From the NCBI RefSeq assembly GCF_046630445.1, contig NC_092333.1, positions 180,790,501-180,854,500 of the forward strand: DNA of 64,000 nt, given 5' to 3'. The notes beneath the pieces are model-generated. The model saw only the letters and a program-made list of their open reading frames with translations. It was not told where the DNA came from and searched no databases. Below are positions 1 through 10,168 of this stretch, in pieces. This DNA comes from Rutidosis leptorrhynchoides. Its lineage: Eukaryota > Streptophyta > Magnoliopsida > Asterales > Asteraceae. The position numbers were made by a program, and so were the translations under genes. Every line of letters starts with the position of its first letter. Position 1 is the first letter of the stretch.

Positions 1-1503
1 CGGAGATTTATAGTGGTTCGGGAAGATGTTAACTAATCTTCCTTAATCCACTCCTCAATTCTAACGAAGTGAGAGTTAGTTTCACTATGACGCTCCAAAC
101 TCGGTGGAGTGTCTGGATACAACACTAGCTCCTTGATAAGCCACAACTCATGAAGCCTTACGTCCTATTGAAGAATTCACAATCACCAAAAGCTCTTACT
201 ACAAGATCCTTATGCTATCACTAAGTAAAACCTCACTTATCTTCTAGATCCCTTTAAGAAGATAATTTACAAGTAAACTCACAACTAAGTTTACACACAC
301 TCTTGCTTGAATCACTCTAAATTGATTACAATGAGATTTGAATGATATTAGTAAATATATTGAAATGTAAGTGCAATAGGTGAGTCTTCAAGTGCTCCAA
401 GGTTTGGATTTTATAGGCAAGATAAATTCAAACCCGGATAACTGCGGCTCACCCCACGGTCGACTGTGGGTCGACCGTGCAGCTCTGTCCTCTGAATTTT
501 ATAGCCGTTTGAGATCTTTTTTTTTTTTTTTTTTATCTTTTTCCCTTATTAGATGGCTGCTGCTAAAAATATCTAAAAAGACCTGCATTACCCCTTTTGT
601 CTTGGAGGTATTCTTTAAAGTTGACCTTAGCTTGAAAAGGGTAAATCACTTTGTACTAGAAGGATGTCATTGATTTCCTTTTAAGGCAAATGCAGAATTT
701 TGATCCCATGACAACCATATGCTTCCAAATTTCAAGTCACAAGTCTTCAACTCTTTTGTCACTACTAGTTTTGCAAGTATGTGCTCTTATTGGTTACTTG
801 CAAGCTTCCAATTTAGACTACTTTGTTTTTATGTTAAGACATTTGGGAGTTTACACTAAACTCGTATTAAACACATAATTAGTGTTTAATGGTTAATCAA
901 GTGGAGAGCATCTCTTTAATTGGGACTTAATGACCATCTTTAAGTTTTATTATTTTTATTTAGATTTATAAAAATACATTTTGAAAAAGAACTTTTAGTC
1001 ATACTTGAATGTTTAATCTTAATCATAGGCTAAACGTGTCATTAAAGTGTTATTAAGTGTGATTAACTAAAATTAGTGTTTTAGTGACCAAAACTCATTT
1101 GCATATGAAGGAGGCAACTACTCTAAGTATGTTTAAACAAGTTTTGTAAATTATAGATACCCTGAAGTAGTCAAACATTTTTCGATCAAAAATCGGACAG
1201 TGGGTTTCTGCGGTAGACCCACGGCTGACCGTGGAGTCGAACGTATACCTTGTTTCGAAGAACAAAGGTACAGGGTATCCACGGTCTGGCCTACGGTCGA
1301 CCGTGGACCGACCGTGCTCCTTCAGTGTATTTTCAAATGAATCTTTTGACTTATTGGTTTTGTGTATTGGTCGTTTGCTAGAGATAGTGTAGGCTTATGA
1401 ACGTGTGTTGTTCTATACCTTGGTGTAAGCACACGAGACTTGGTGTCATCATTAAAATAAAGTGTTTAACATTTGAATATTAATATTGGATTACTAACCA
1501 ACA
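1..1503 (-). mobile_element. Copia-like LTR (family E), cut by the window start
   Basis: On the minus strand this reads as a long terminal repeat opening TGTTGGTTAGTAATCC at 1503 and running off the left edge. It shares its order of blocks with the solo LTR whose ends lie at 21217 and 54542: a TTTATAGTGGTTCGGG block near position 10, GGTCGACC-type palindromes at about 455-480 and 1205-1310, and the same terminal region. No gag or pol is visible, so it is either a solo LTR or the end of an element lying to the left. The copia (SIRE/Maximus-like) assignment rests on LTR style only. A fossil repeat. Confidence 0.6.
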
Positions 1504-1904
1504 TATATAATTAGAAACATCATGAACAAATGAAACAATATTGTTAAATAACAAATACATAGTGTGGTGGTTATAACATAAAAGCAACTTTAGAGTAGTG
1601 GTTAGGGGAGTCCTTTTAAACCGAGAAGTCAAAGGTTCGAGTCCTGGTGGCATTTAATTTTTAGAAGAATTTTTAAAATTGACTTTTTTAAGATCATGAA
1701 CAGTGATTACAATTTGAAAATCGATATTGACACAAAAGCTTTCATACAACACAAAAGCTTCATTGGAGGAGAGGTCAGGTAAGCACTCATTAACCTAGCA
1801 GTTAGGGGTTCAAGTCTTGGCGTGGTTATTTTTTTAAGAGAAATTTTGGCCTGGAGACTTATATATTTATTTAAACAATATATAAATAATATTTTAGTTA
1901 AGCG
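1504..1904 (+). other. Spacer with two tRNA-like promoter motifs
   Basis: No gene. It holds two short tRNA-like motifs. The first (about 1596-1655) has a D-loop-like TAGTGGTTAGGGG and a perfect B box GGTTCGAGTCC about 35 bases downstream. The second (about 1790-1822) has a B-box-like GGTTCAAGTCT. Neither folds as a full tRNA. They may be SINE heads or decayed tRNA-derived repeats. Confidence 0.35.
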
Positions 1905-2059
1905 AATTTTTCACAATTCGCACCAAATCAAAACGCCTTCTACCAACAACCACAATTTTTTCAACCACCACGCCAACAATTTGTTCAACCACCACCACAA
2001 CAACAATTACCAACTTAACAACAATTACAATTACAATTTCAAAACAACCAATATTATTC

Positions 2060-2097
<38 letters not shown>

Positions 2098-3099
2098 TTC
2101 TCTTTAACCAACAACAACAATTCTATTCACAACAACTTTCATACATGCCACAACCTTCAACACAGCCGATTCTTGAAAGCGTACCCGAAACACAACCCGA
2201 AATCAGAAATCAAAAAAATAATAGAAAATGAAAGAAAAAAACATGCCAACCAAGTGAATGACCAAAACGTCAAATTACGCAGTGGATTCCGGACGAAGAA
2301 AAAATATTGACGGAACGTTGGCTCAATGCTACGAAAAAACCGAAAATCGAAACATCACAAACGTACGATTCGTTTTGGAATACAATTGTAGCTAACTATA
2401 ATCGTGTCGTTGATCGCAAAAGAAACAATGATCAAGTAAATGAAAAATGGGCGAAAATGGAAAAAGATAGCAAACTTTTTATTGGTATTTACAATGAATT
2501 CAAAAAGCATTGACGTAGTGGAGCTAGTGACACGAATATCATTGAAGTTGCGCGTGTACAATATCGGCAACGTCAAGGAGTTGCTTTTATGCACGAAGAA
2601 GCATGGAAAGTACTTCGTGAGTGTCCAATATTTTATTTCTCATAAGGCGTAATGATATACTCGCGGACGTCTACTACCCGAACCAATGATCACTTTGCGA
2701 GACGAGAATTCTTTACGAGTTGATCCAAACCGAGATCACGCGAATTTATTCGAGGACGGCCCGATCAGGCATCCACTCAGTCGACTAGCTGGTCTAAGAA
2801 TTTGTAAAAGTTAGAGTTCGTCCGACGCCGCTTCCTCACGTACTCGGATGATGTTCGTTCTCAAACCATGATAGCTCAAAAAGAAATTTTTATAACCCAA
2901 CAAGAAAAGCGCCAAGCGTCAGAAATGAAACGATGAGTCACGCCTTCAGAATTTTAAACACAATTATCAATCGGCGTTGCATAAAAGAGACCAAAAAATC
3001 CTTCTCGCATATCGCGAGAGTATGAAATCGGTATTGGTACCGGACGAAGATGAAGACAAACACGAAGACCAACAAGATGAACCGATGCCTCTCGACTAG
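1905..3099 (+). pseudogene. Myb/SANT-like protein of a PIF/Harbinger element, decayed
   Basis: The reading frame starts in a Gln-rich leader (about 1928-2190, with a CAA repeat run at 2060-2095). It then enters a conserved block at 2278-2643 reading WIPDEEKILTERWLNATKK, FWNTIVANYNR, KWAKMEKDSKLFIGIYNEF and EEAWKVLRECPIFYF. This is the pattern of the Myb/SANT-like protein that plant Harbinger elements carry beside their transposase; such proteins are often mislabelled as glutathione S-transferase T3-like. In the family it binds the element's ends and helps the transposase. The normal acidic C-terminus (YRESMKSVLVPDEDED ... EPMPLD, stop at 3097-3099) is present. Several stops interrupt the leader, one TGA lies at about 2512, and the C-terminus lies in a different frame, so this is a pseudogene. 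No transposase lies beside it. Confidence 0.75.
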
Positions 3100-3529
3100 T
3101 TTTGTTTATTATAATAATAAGTTTCATATTATTTAAAGCATATTGTTTTTTTATTCGGGGTGTAATGTTTTTTTGTAATGTTTTTTTATTTACTTATTTA
3201 ATGTTTGAGAAAATGTAATGTTTATTTTTTATTTTGTTAAGTGTTTTTTATAGTATTAAATTAATAATTTAAAATTGGTTAAAGTTTGGTGGAGTGTGAG
3301 ATATGAAGGGATTAATTAAAGAAATTTTGAAATTTTTTATACTGATTTAGATGAAAGAAGTTTTGCTAAAAGATGTTAAAATAGAGAGTGGTCTAACTCT
3401 TAAAAACAAGCAAATATCTAATGATATGATAATCTTCTAACGTCTCTTTCTCTCTGCCTTGCTCCACCCAAAAAGCAAACAACCACCTATTACATTTAAA
3501 CTTAAATTGCTCTTAGCTTGGATCAAATT
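3100..3529. other. AT-rich 3' flank, possible Harbinger terminus
   Basis: No gene seen. It is AT-rich sequence following the Myb-like remnant. At 3386-3402 the sequence GAGTGGTCTAACTC followed by TTA would fit a Harbinger right end with a TTA target duplication. I could not find the matching left terminus, so the element's left limit is undefined. Confidence 0.25.
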
Positions 3530-6500
3530 AGAAGCCGCCACCGGCACCATCAAAATCGCAGCAATTTTCCGAACCTGAGAGTATAACTTTCGCCGGCAAA
3601 CCTCTCGTAACGCGCCACCACGCGCCGCCTCTCAGGTCGCCGGAATAGTTCCCGTTTTTTTTTTTTTTTTCGCAGGTAATATAACGGAGCCTGTAACAAA
3701 AGTCCTCGCGATCCAGAAACCTAGCTAAGTCGCTGTTTGCTGCTACCTCTTTGCCGTCGGGAGCCGCTGCTGCCGGAACTCTTTCATCCTCATAAGGCTG
3801 TGTTTGTTTTCTCTGACCCTTAAATTTCTCTTCTCCATAACCTAACTTTTCTGTAGCCAACCTTACTGTACAATTTCTATTTGGTTTTCATAACTTAAAC
3901 TTTTATGCTGTTTGTCTTTTTCTTTTTTTTTACGCCTTTACAACCTGTGCTTTCCCCGAATTAAGAGTAATATTTTTGTAGCTATAGTATATTAAGTTTC
4001 CATCTAATAGATTTTTTTATAAATTTATTAAGTATTTTCCATTGGGTATAAATTCTTCTTATATATACATATATATATTTTTTTTTTCCTTTTTTTCTCT
4101 CCTATTTGACTATATTGGATTATATGTTATTCTTTTATTGATATACCGCCTAGTTGTAATTTATATTATAGTATAACTTACATTTATATATCCTTTTTTA
4201 GTTCTAAATATTATAATTTACAATTTATACGAATTTATCTTATTCATATTGTTTAGCTTGTACTTGGTCATCTTTTTAGTGCACAAAGTAATATAGATCC
4301 TTCGCATAGTTATGGTCACTTGAGGTCATGTTCTCCGGTTTTAGGGGCGGGTAGGCCTAGAGGGGTTAGAGGAGGTTGTAGGGTAGCCACCGTTGGTAGG
4401 ATTAGAGTGGGTAGTTGGAATATAGGAACCTTGACTGGTAAGAGGATTGAGCTCGTTGATACCTTTCTTAAGAGTAAGGTAGACATAGTGTGTGTTCAAG
4501 AGACTAGATGGAAGGGTGAAGAGGCGATAGAGATTCAGGACTATAATTTGTGGTACTCGGGTTCTAGGACAGCACGAAACGGGGTAGGTATCTTTTTAGG
4601 AAAACTACATAAAGATAACGTTGTTGACGTGGGCAGGTTTAGCGATAGGATTATGTCGGTTAGTTTAATTATTAAGGAGGAGACTTTCACGGTCATTAGT
4701 GCATACGCACCTCATGCGGGTTTAGGTGATGCGGAAAAGAAGAGATTTTGGGAATTGTTAGATGAGGTGGTGAGGGGGTGCCCAGCCGACCATCGACTGA
4801 TTATAGGTGGTGATCTGAATGGACATATAGGAGTGGAGGCAGAAGGTTATGAGGGAGCCCATGGTGGCTTTGGGTTTGGTCCTAGAAATGAAGAGGGGCG
4901 CTCAATTCTTGAGTTTGCCATTGCCCACGAGTTGGTGGTAGCAAACTCTTTCTTCAAGAAGAGGGATGCTCAGTTAGCCACATTCCATAGCGGGGGTCGC
5001 AGCACCCAGATTGACTTTTTGCTTCTTCGTAAAGGGGAACTTAGAACATGTAAGGACTGTAAGGTCCTTCCAGCTTTGACGTGCTCCTCCCAGCACAGAT
5101 TGCTGGTCATGGACCTAGTCACTAGGGGAAGAGTTGGCAGGAGGGCTAGGGCTGTACAACCTAGAATCCTTTGGAAGAACCTCTATGGAGCGAATGCGGA
5201 GACTTTTAGAGCGATTGTTGTTAATAGATTGAGTGCAGAAGAGGATTACGTTGCCCCTATGGACGCAGACCAGATATGGAATCGCATGGCGTCCACTATC
5301 AGAGATGTGGCAAAAGAGACCTTAGGAGTGGCTATAGGGACATCGAGAGCCCATAAGAGTAGAAGAGAGTCGTGGTGGCTTAGTGACGATGTCCAATCGA
5401 AAGTCGCGTTAAAGCAGACGAGGTTTAGGGAGCTCATTACTCTTGAAGAAGGGACACCTGAAGAGAGAACTAGGGTAGAAGAAAGATATAAAGAAGCTAA
5501 AAGAGAAGCTAAGAAGGCCGTAGCAATTGCAAAAGACAAAGCATATGAAGACTTGTATAGAAAACTAGACTCTAAAGAGGGAGCTAATGACATATATAGG
5601 ATAGCCAAAGCTAGGGAGCGAGGAAGGAGGGACTTAGGTAACATCAAATATATCAAGGATGTAGCAGGGCAAAGTATAGTGAGAGGAGACCTTATTAGGA
5701 AAAGATGGGAAGAATATTTTGCTTCCCTTTTCGGTAGGGGAAGACCGGAGCGGAACGGTGAACCCCACGAGGTCCAGGAGTTTCAAAACAACTGTTTCTG
5801 CACGATGATTAATCAGGAGGAAGTTAGATTGGCCCTACGAAAGATGGGGAGGAACAAAGCAGTAGGACCAGACCAAATTCCGATTGAGGCGTGGAAGTGC
5901 CTAGGAGGTGACGGGGTTAGATGGTTGACAAACCTTTTCAACACGACGTTTAGAAGCGCAAATATGCCTATGGAATGGAGACTCAGTGAGGTTATTCCCA
6001 TTTACAAGAACACGGGAGATGCGCAATTATGTAGTAACTATAGAGGCATAAAGTTACTCAGTCATACTATGAAGCTTTGGGAAAGAGTGATCGAGACGAG
6101 GCTCAGACGCGAGACAAAGGTTTCAGAGAACCAATTCGGCTTCATGCCAGGACGCTCGTCGATGGAAGCGATTCACATAGTTAGAAGCCTTATGGAGAAG
6201 TATAGGGAAAAGCAAAAGAACCTACACATGGCGTTCTTAGACTTGGAAAAAGCTTATGACTGTGTCCCGTGTGAGCTGATTTGGAAGACTCTTAATGCTA
6301 GAGGAGTCCCAAGTAGATATATAAGATCTATTAGAGATATGTACGAGGGGGCGAAGACTCGTGTACGTACGACGGTAGGAATCACAGAGTTTTTCCCGGT
6401 AGAGGTTGGTTTACATCAGGGATCTGCCCTTAGCCCTTATCTTTTCGCTTTGATCCTAGACGAGTTGACTCATAGGATACAAGGCAACATCCCATGGTGC

Positions 6501-8095
6501 CTGATTTTCGCCGACGATATTGTATTAGTTTCGGTTTCTCAGGATGAGCTTAACAGGAGGCTAGAGCAATGGAGGATCGCCTTAGAATCAAATGGCCTAC
6601 GGATTAGCAGACTTAAATCGGAGTACCTTAGATGCGATTTCAAGGGGGGCGAAGAGGAACACGACGATATAGTGGATATCAGAATTAGGGATCAGATTCT
6701 ACCCCCGCAAGAGTCCTTTAGATATTTAGGCTCGATGCTTCACATTTCGGGAAGGATAGATGAGGATGTGACGCATCGTATACGAGTAGGATGGTTGAAG
6801 TGGAGGGCTGCGAAAGGGGTGTTGTGCGACAAGAAGGTCCCACTTAAACTGAAAGGTAAATTCTTTAAGGTGGCAATTAGACCAGCCATGTTGTACGGAT
6901 CAGAGTGTTGGCCAATGACGAAGGCCCAAGAGAGGAGGATGGAGGTGGCAGAAATGAGGATGCTTAGATGGACGTGTGGTAAGACCATGCTAGATATGAT
7001 ACCAAATGGAGTTTTTAGGGAGAAATTGGAAGTTGGAAACATCACCAACAAACTTAGGGAAGGACGACTTAGATGGTTTGGGCATGTTAGGAGGCGCCCA
7101 CTTTTAGCCCCAGTTAGGAGAGTCGAGACCCTCGCCGTTGGCGGCGTAAGGAGAAGGGGTAGACCTAGACGTAGGATGGAGGATAGATTGAAGCTTGACA
7201 TGAAAGAGCTCCTACTGACGGAGGACATGACTTCTGATAGGAGCCTGTGGAGGAGTAGAATTAGAATTATTGAGTAGGTTTTTTTTTTTTTTTTTTTTTT
7301 TCATTGTGTTAGTTACTTTTATTATACAACTACATATATAACTATAACCAGATATTCAATAACCACACTATTTATACCCCTCTACATGGTTTATATGCCT
7401 TTGTATCTATGTATATGTTTTTAGGCTATATATATGTACCGATGTATATGTTTGTATCTATATATATATGTATCTATGTATCTAAGTGCATGTATTGGTG
7501 TATGTAGGTTTGTCTGTCTTGTATCTGTACCTAGGTATATATATCTACGAATGTATCTATATGTATTTATGTTTAAGCATGAGTTTTTTTTTTTTTTTTT
7601 TTCATGCTTTCGTGTGGTATATATATATATATCGATGTGTGTGTCTGTGTGGGTGCGTATATGTATATGTATATGTATATGTATATATATATGTATATGT
7701 ATATATCTTGTTTGTCTGTATGTCTACCTAAAACTAAATGGTTATGTGCACTATTTTATTCATGCTCTTTGCCCTACTGTTGTGCATTACTGCTATATGT
7801 GTCCCTTTTATGGTTACTGTGTATGGTTGCTTCTTGCTAGGCGCTCATTACTCGTACAGGTACGTATCATTTGCCCTCTCTATTTCGTTCTTATGAGCTC
7901 TTCGGGCCGGAGGTCCTTTGGGAAGCAATCTCTTTTGCGCTAGAGTAGAGGGAGGGACGACCTTATCTAGGCGCGGGTTCTATACCCGCGGGTGGAGTAG
8001 TGACTTCCTTCTAATCTAGGGTACGAGGAATGATTGTCTACACTCACCTTCCCCATACCCCACTTTCGTTGGATTGGGTATTGTTGTTGTTGTTG
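3530..8095 (+). mobile_element. RTE-clade non-LTR retrotransposon (LINE), near full length
   Basis: One long endonuclease plus reverse transcriptase frame (4320-7277) is followed by an 800-base 3' UTR. That UTR holds a poly-T run (about 7279-7301), GTAT/TATA-rich simple repeat (7390-7720) and a closing block (7890-8073) that ends in repeated TTG at about 8074-8095, as plant RTE elements do. The same closing block recurs at 54890-55114 as a 5'-truncated copy, which confirms the 3' end. The 5' limit is inferred: a GC-rich CCGCC block at 3530-3660 looks like an RTE leader but I could not confirm a target-site duplication. The long ORF on the other strand at 3528-3860 is probably an accident of this GC-rich leader. 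Confidence 0.8.
4320..7277 (+). CDS. RTE LINE endonuclease/reverse transcriptase
   Basis: Copies the element by target-primed reverse transcription: an apurinic-like endonuclease nicks DNA and the RT extends from the nick. From the N-terminus, the endonuclease has SWNIG (about residue 34), VCVQETRW (about 60), GGDLNGH (about 164), QIDFLL (about 231) and SQHRLL (about 258). The RT has KAVGPDQIPIEAWK (about 512), FLDLEKAYDCVP (about 640), GLHQGSALSPYLF (about 700) and the catalytic FADDIVLV (about 730). A C-terminal region with RLRWFGHVRRRP near residue 920 is usual in plant RTE. All catalytic residues I know appear present and there is no stop in 985 codons. The odd point is the start: the frame opens after a TAG at 4254-4256, begins here on TTG, and its first ATG is residue 112, inside the endonuclease. 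A normal AUG start therefore cannot make a complete endonuclease from this frame alone. Confidence 0.9.
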   Translation: MRSCSPVLGAGRPRGVRGGCRVATVGRIRVGSWNIGTLTGKRIELVDTFLKSKVDIVCVQETRWKGEEAIEIQDYNLWYSGSRTARNGVGIFLGKLHKDNVVDVGRFSDRIMSVSLIIKEETFTVISAYAPHAGLGDAEKKRFWELLDEVVRGCPADHRLIIGGDLNGHIGVEAEGYEGAHGGFGFGPRNEEGRSILEFAIAHELVVANSFFKKRDAQLATFHSGGRSTQIDFLLLRKGELRTCKDCKVLPALTCSSQHRLLVMDLVTRGRVGRRARAVQPRILWKNLYGANAETFRAIVVNRLSAEEDYVAPMDADQIWNRMASTIRDVAKETLGVAIGTSRAHKSRRESWWLSDDVQSKVALKQTRFRELITLEEGTPEERTRVEERYKEAKREAKKAVAIAKDKAYEDLYRKLDSKEGANDIYRIAKARERGRRDLGNIKYIKDVAGQSIVRGDLIRKRWEEYFASLFGRGRPERNGEPHEVQEFQNNCFCTMINQEEVRLALRKMGRNKAVGPDQIPIEAWKCLGGDGVRWLTNLFNTTFRSANMPMEWRLSEVIPIYKNTGDAQLCSNYRGIKLLSHTMKLWERVIETRLRRETKVSENQFGFMPGRSSMEAIHIVRSLMEKYREKQKNLHMAFLDLEKAYDCVPCELIWKTLNARGVPSRYIRSIRDMYEGAKTRVRTTVGITEFFPVEVGLHQGSALSPYLFALILDELTHRIQGNIPWCLIFADDIVLVSVSQDELNRRLEQWRIALESNGLRISRLKSEYLRCDFKGGEEEHDDIVDIRIRDQILPPQESFRYLGSMLHISGRIDEDVTHRIRVGWLKWRAAKGVLCDKKVPLKLKGKFFKVAIRPAMLYGSECWPMTKAQERRMEVAEMRMLRWTCGKTMLDMIPNGVFREKLEVGNITNKLREGRLRWFGHVRRRPLLAPVRRVETLAVGGVRRRGRPRRRMEDRLKLDMKELLLTEDMTSDRSLWRSRIRIIE

Positions 8096-8585
8096 TATCT
8101 GTATTTAGGATCTGATGGACTTGTATGTTTAAGTGGAGAGTTGGGTCCATTCGTGGGATGTGAATGTGAGCCAACCACACACAAAACTGTGTTTTGTTTC
8201 TTATTCAACCTTTGCTTATATGTCACACTTGAACCTCCTTTTGTGTAGTACTCTGTAGCTCTTTGAGTTATATACAAAGGGGTTTGTTCTTTCCAAAAAA
8301 ATTTAAGCTTTAGAACCATGAAGTTTATCAATTAATAAAAGAATCAATCAAAATGATTATAAGAAATAAACCCCAACAACCTCGCTACTAGAAAGAAAAC
8401 CTAAACAACAAAAACCTGGAAAATACCAAAGGCGATCCGGACCAAAAAAAAAAAGAGAGGCTAACAAACTACATAACCACAAGACCAATAAAATGGCACC
8501 ACAAAACAACCAAGTAACGAAAGTAAGGTCTAAAGTAACAAACTCGATAAAAATCCAAAGATAAACAAACTAGTATCAAACATAA
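8096..8585. other. Intergenic spacer
   Basis: No gene recognised. It starts right after the RTE tail. A stretch at about 8250-8285 (CTCTTTGAGTTATATACAAA) recurs nearly identically at about 10170-10193, suggesting a small local duplication or a shared repeat. The rest is A-rich low-complexity sequence. Confidence 0.4.
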
Positions 8586-9370
8586 TGTCATGGTCTTTCG
8601 AGGAAGGACCGAAGAAGACCCGAATTCTCACCCTAGGACGGACCGGAGTTGATCCCGGACTAGCCAAAAGCTTAAGTGTAAAACTCACTCCGAAAAGCTA
8701 GTTTGAAGGAGGATGGGACACTCAAGCTTATAAGCCATCACCCAATCCCTTACTTAGGCGATGTGGGATGGAAACAATACCCCACCCTTAAAGAGCCAAC
8801 ACCCTCGTTGGTCACGGTTATGTTGGTCACACGTGGCACCCTCTCTTTGGGTCTTTCAAGGATGAACCGGAGAAGACCCGGAATCTCACCCGAGGACGGA
8901 CCGGAGGTGAGCCCGGACTATCCAAAAGCCTAAGTGTAAAAGTCACTCCGAAAAGCTAGTTTGAAGGAGGAGGGGACACTCAAGCTTATAAGTCATCACC
9001 CAATCCCATACTTGGGCGATGAGAGATAGTAACAACACCCCACCCTTAAAGAGCCGACGCCCTTGTTGGTCACGACTATGTTGGTCACGGTTGGCACCCT
9101 CTCTTCGGGTCCAAGCCACCACTTCATAGGCCACCACTCCGAGTGTCGGGTCCCAAAAGGTAGGGCTAGCTCTGATACCAATTATCATGATCTTCCGAGG
9201 ACGAACTGGAGAAGACTTAGATTCTCACCCAAGGACGGACCGGATGTGAGCCCAAACTAGCCATAAGTCTAAGTGTAGAACTCACTTCCAAAAGCTAGCT
9301 TGAAGGAAGAGGTGACACCCAAGCTTATAAGCCATCACCCAATTCTATACTTGAGCGATGTGGGATCACA
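8586..9370 (-). mobile_element. TRIM (miniature LTR retrotransposon), three LTR units in tandem
   Basis: On the minus strand the unit opens TGTGATCCCACATCGC (9370) and ends near GGAAGATCATGATA (9182). ATTGGTATCAGAGC follows at once, a primer-binding site for initiator tRNA-Met. Three related LTR units of about 180-190 bases lie at about 9182-9370, 8850-9030 and 8586-8770. Two short non-coding inner segments separate them, each closing with a purine-rich GGGTGGGG tract. LTR-inner-LTR-inner-LTR arrays arise when TRIM copies recombine. There is no coding capacity, as is normal for TRIMs. A fossil; units differ by roughly 10-15% by eye. No clean target duplication seen. Confidence 0.8.
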
Positions 9371-9943
9371 AAATAGACTAAACAAACTGACTTCACATCA
9401 AGTGCAACAAAGATCATCCGAAGCAAGCGAAGCCTTCTTTCCTCTTGACCTCGACTTTGAAAGCCTTCCCTTCAACCTTTTTCAAGGACTCCGCTTTTCC
9501 TGAAAGGGACGCATATTGAACCTGACGTGAGATGAGGTGAAACTATTAAAAGGGGGTAAAAAAAAAAAAAAAAAACTTATTTTTCAATAATATTTTTTTA
9601 ATGTTTTTTTCTAAACTCGTGTCGGGGCAGATACCCCTTTGGTTGCACTATGTTCTGCTTCTGCTTACGAGTACATATTGGGCGAATCGAACTTGGAGGC
9701 CTTTGAGGACCCACGATTTCTCCTAAAACCGTAGGTGGGCCAAGAATCAATTAAAAAACCATCAAAATCATTCGCGATCTCCAACATCCTGGATCTCCCT
9801 CTTCATCAAAGTTATTTATCTAACCCAAGCGAATTAAAATAATTGGCCATCATAATATGAGACTTCGCGTTTGATTTTGTTCTTAAAAGTAAGATGCATC
9901 TCATTAAAATGGAGTTTCTTACGTACAAAGGTATAAGTTCTAA
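9371..9943. other. Intergenic spacer
   Basis: No gene recognised. It has an A-run at 9560-9576 and otherwise ordinary AT-rich sequence up to the hAT MITE. Confidence 0.4.
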
Positions 9944-10168
9944 CATATACTCAGTGGCGGATCTATGATTCGTAGTCACTAGTGTCACCGGTTAAAACCC
10001 TTAAAAATTTTCTACTAGATGTCTTATTTCAATGGTGTCACCCAAAAAAATGTACACTGTCCAGTGGTGTCATTAGTTAAAAACCCAAAAAAATTTCACT
10101 ACATCGCGTATTTCAGCGGTGTCACGTGACACCACTGAATATTATATAGGTCCGCCCTTGCATATACT
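9944..10168. mobile_element. hAT-type MITE with 8-bp target duplication
   Basis: A 209-base non-coding element (9952-10160). It begins CAGTGGCGGATCTA and ends TAGGTCCGCCCTTG; the inverted complement of the right end is CAAGGGCGGACCTA, so the terminal inverted repeats match at 11 of 14 bases. It is flanked by perfect direct repeats CATATACT at 9944-9951 and 10161-10168, the 8-bp duplication expected of hAT transposases. The inside repeats the phrase GGTGTCAC in both orientations. It depends on a transposase encoded elsewhere. Confidence 0.88.

Noticed and set aside
1596-1655. tRNA gene
   Set aside because: A D-loop-like stretch and B box are present, but no acceptor or anticodon stem can be formed.
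1822-2310. Asn/His-rich 162-codon protein
   Set aside because: It is the wrong frame of a CAA-repeat leader; the adjacent frame reads Gln-rich and leads into the Myb/SANT-like block.
3528-3860. 110-codon minus-strand ORF as a host gene
   Set aside because: No recognisable domain; it includes a Lys run from a T-run and lies in a GC-rich block that fits the RTE leader on the other strand.
7434-7943. 169-codon Tyr/Ile/Cys-rich ORF
   Set aside because: Translation of GTAT/TATA simple repeat in the RTE 3' UTR; no domain and no gene context.
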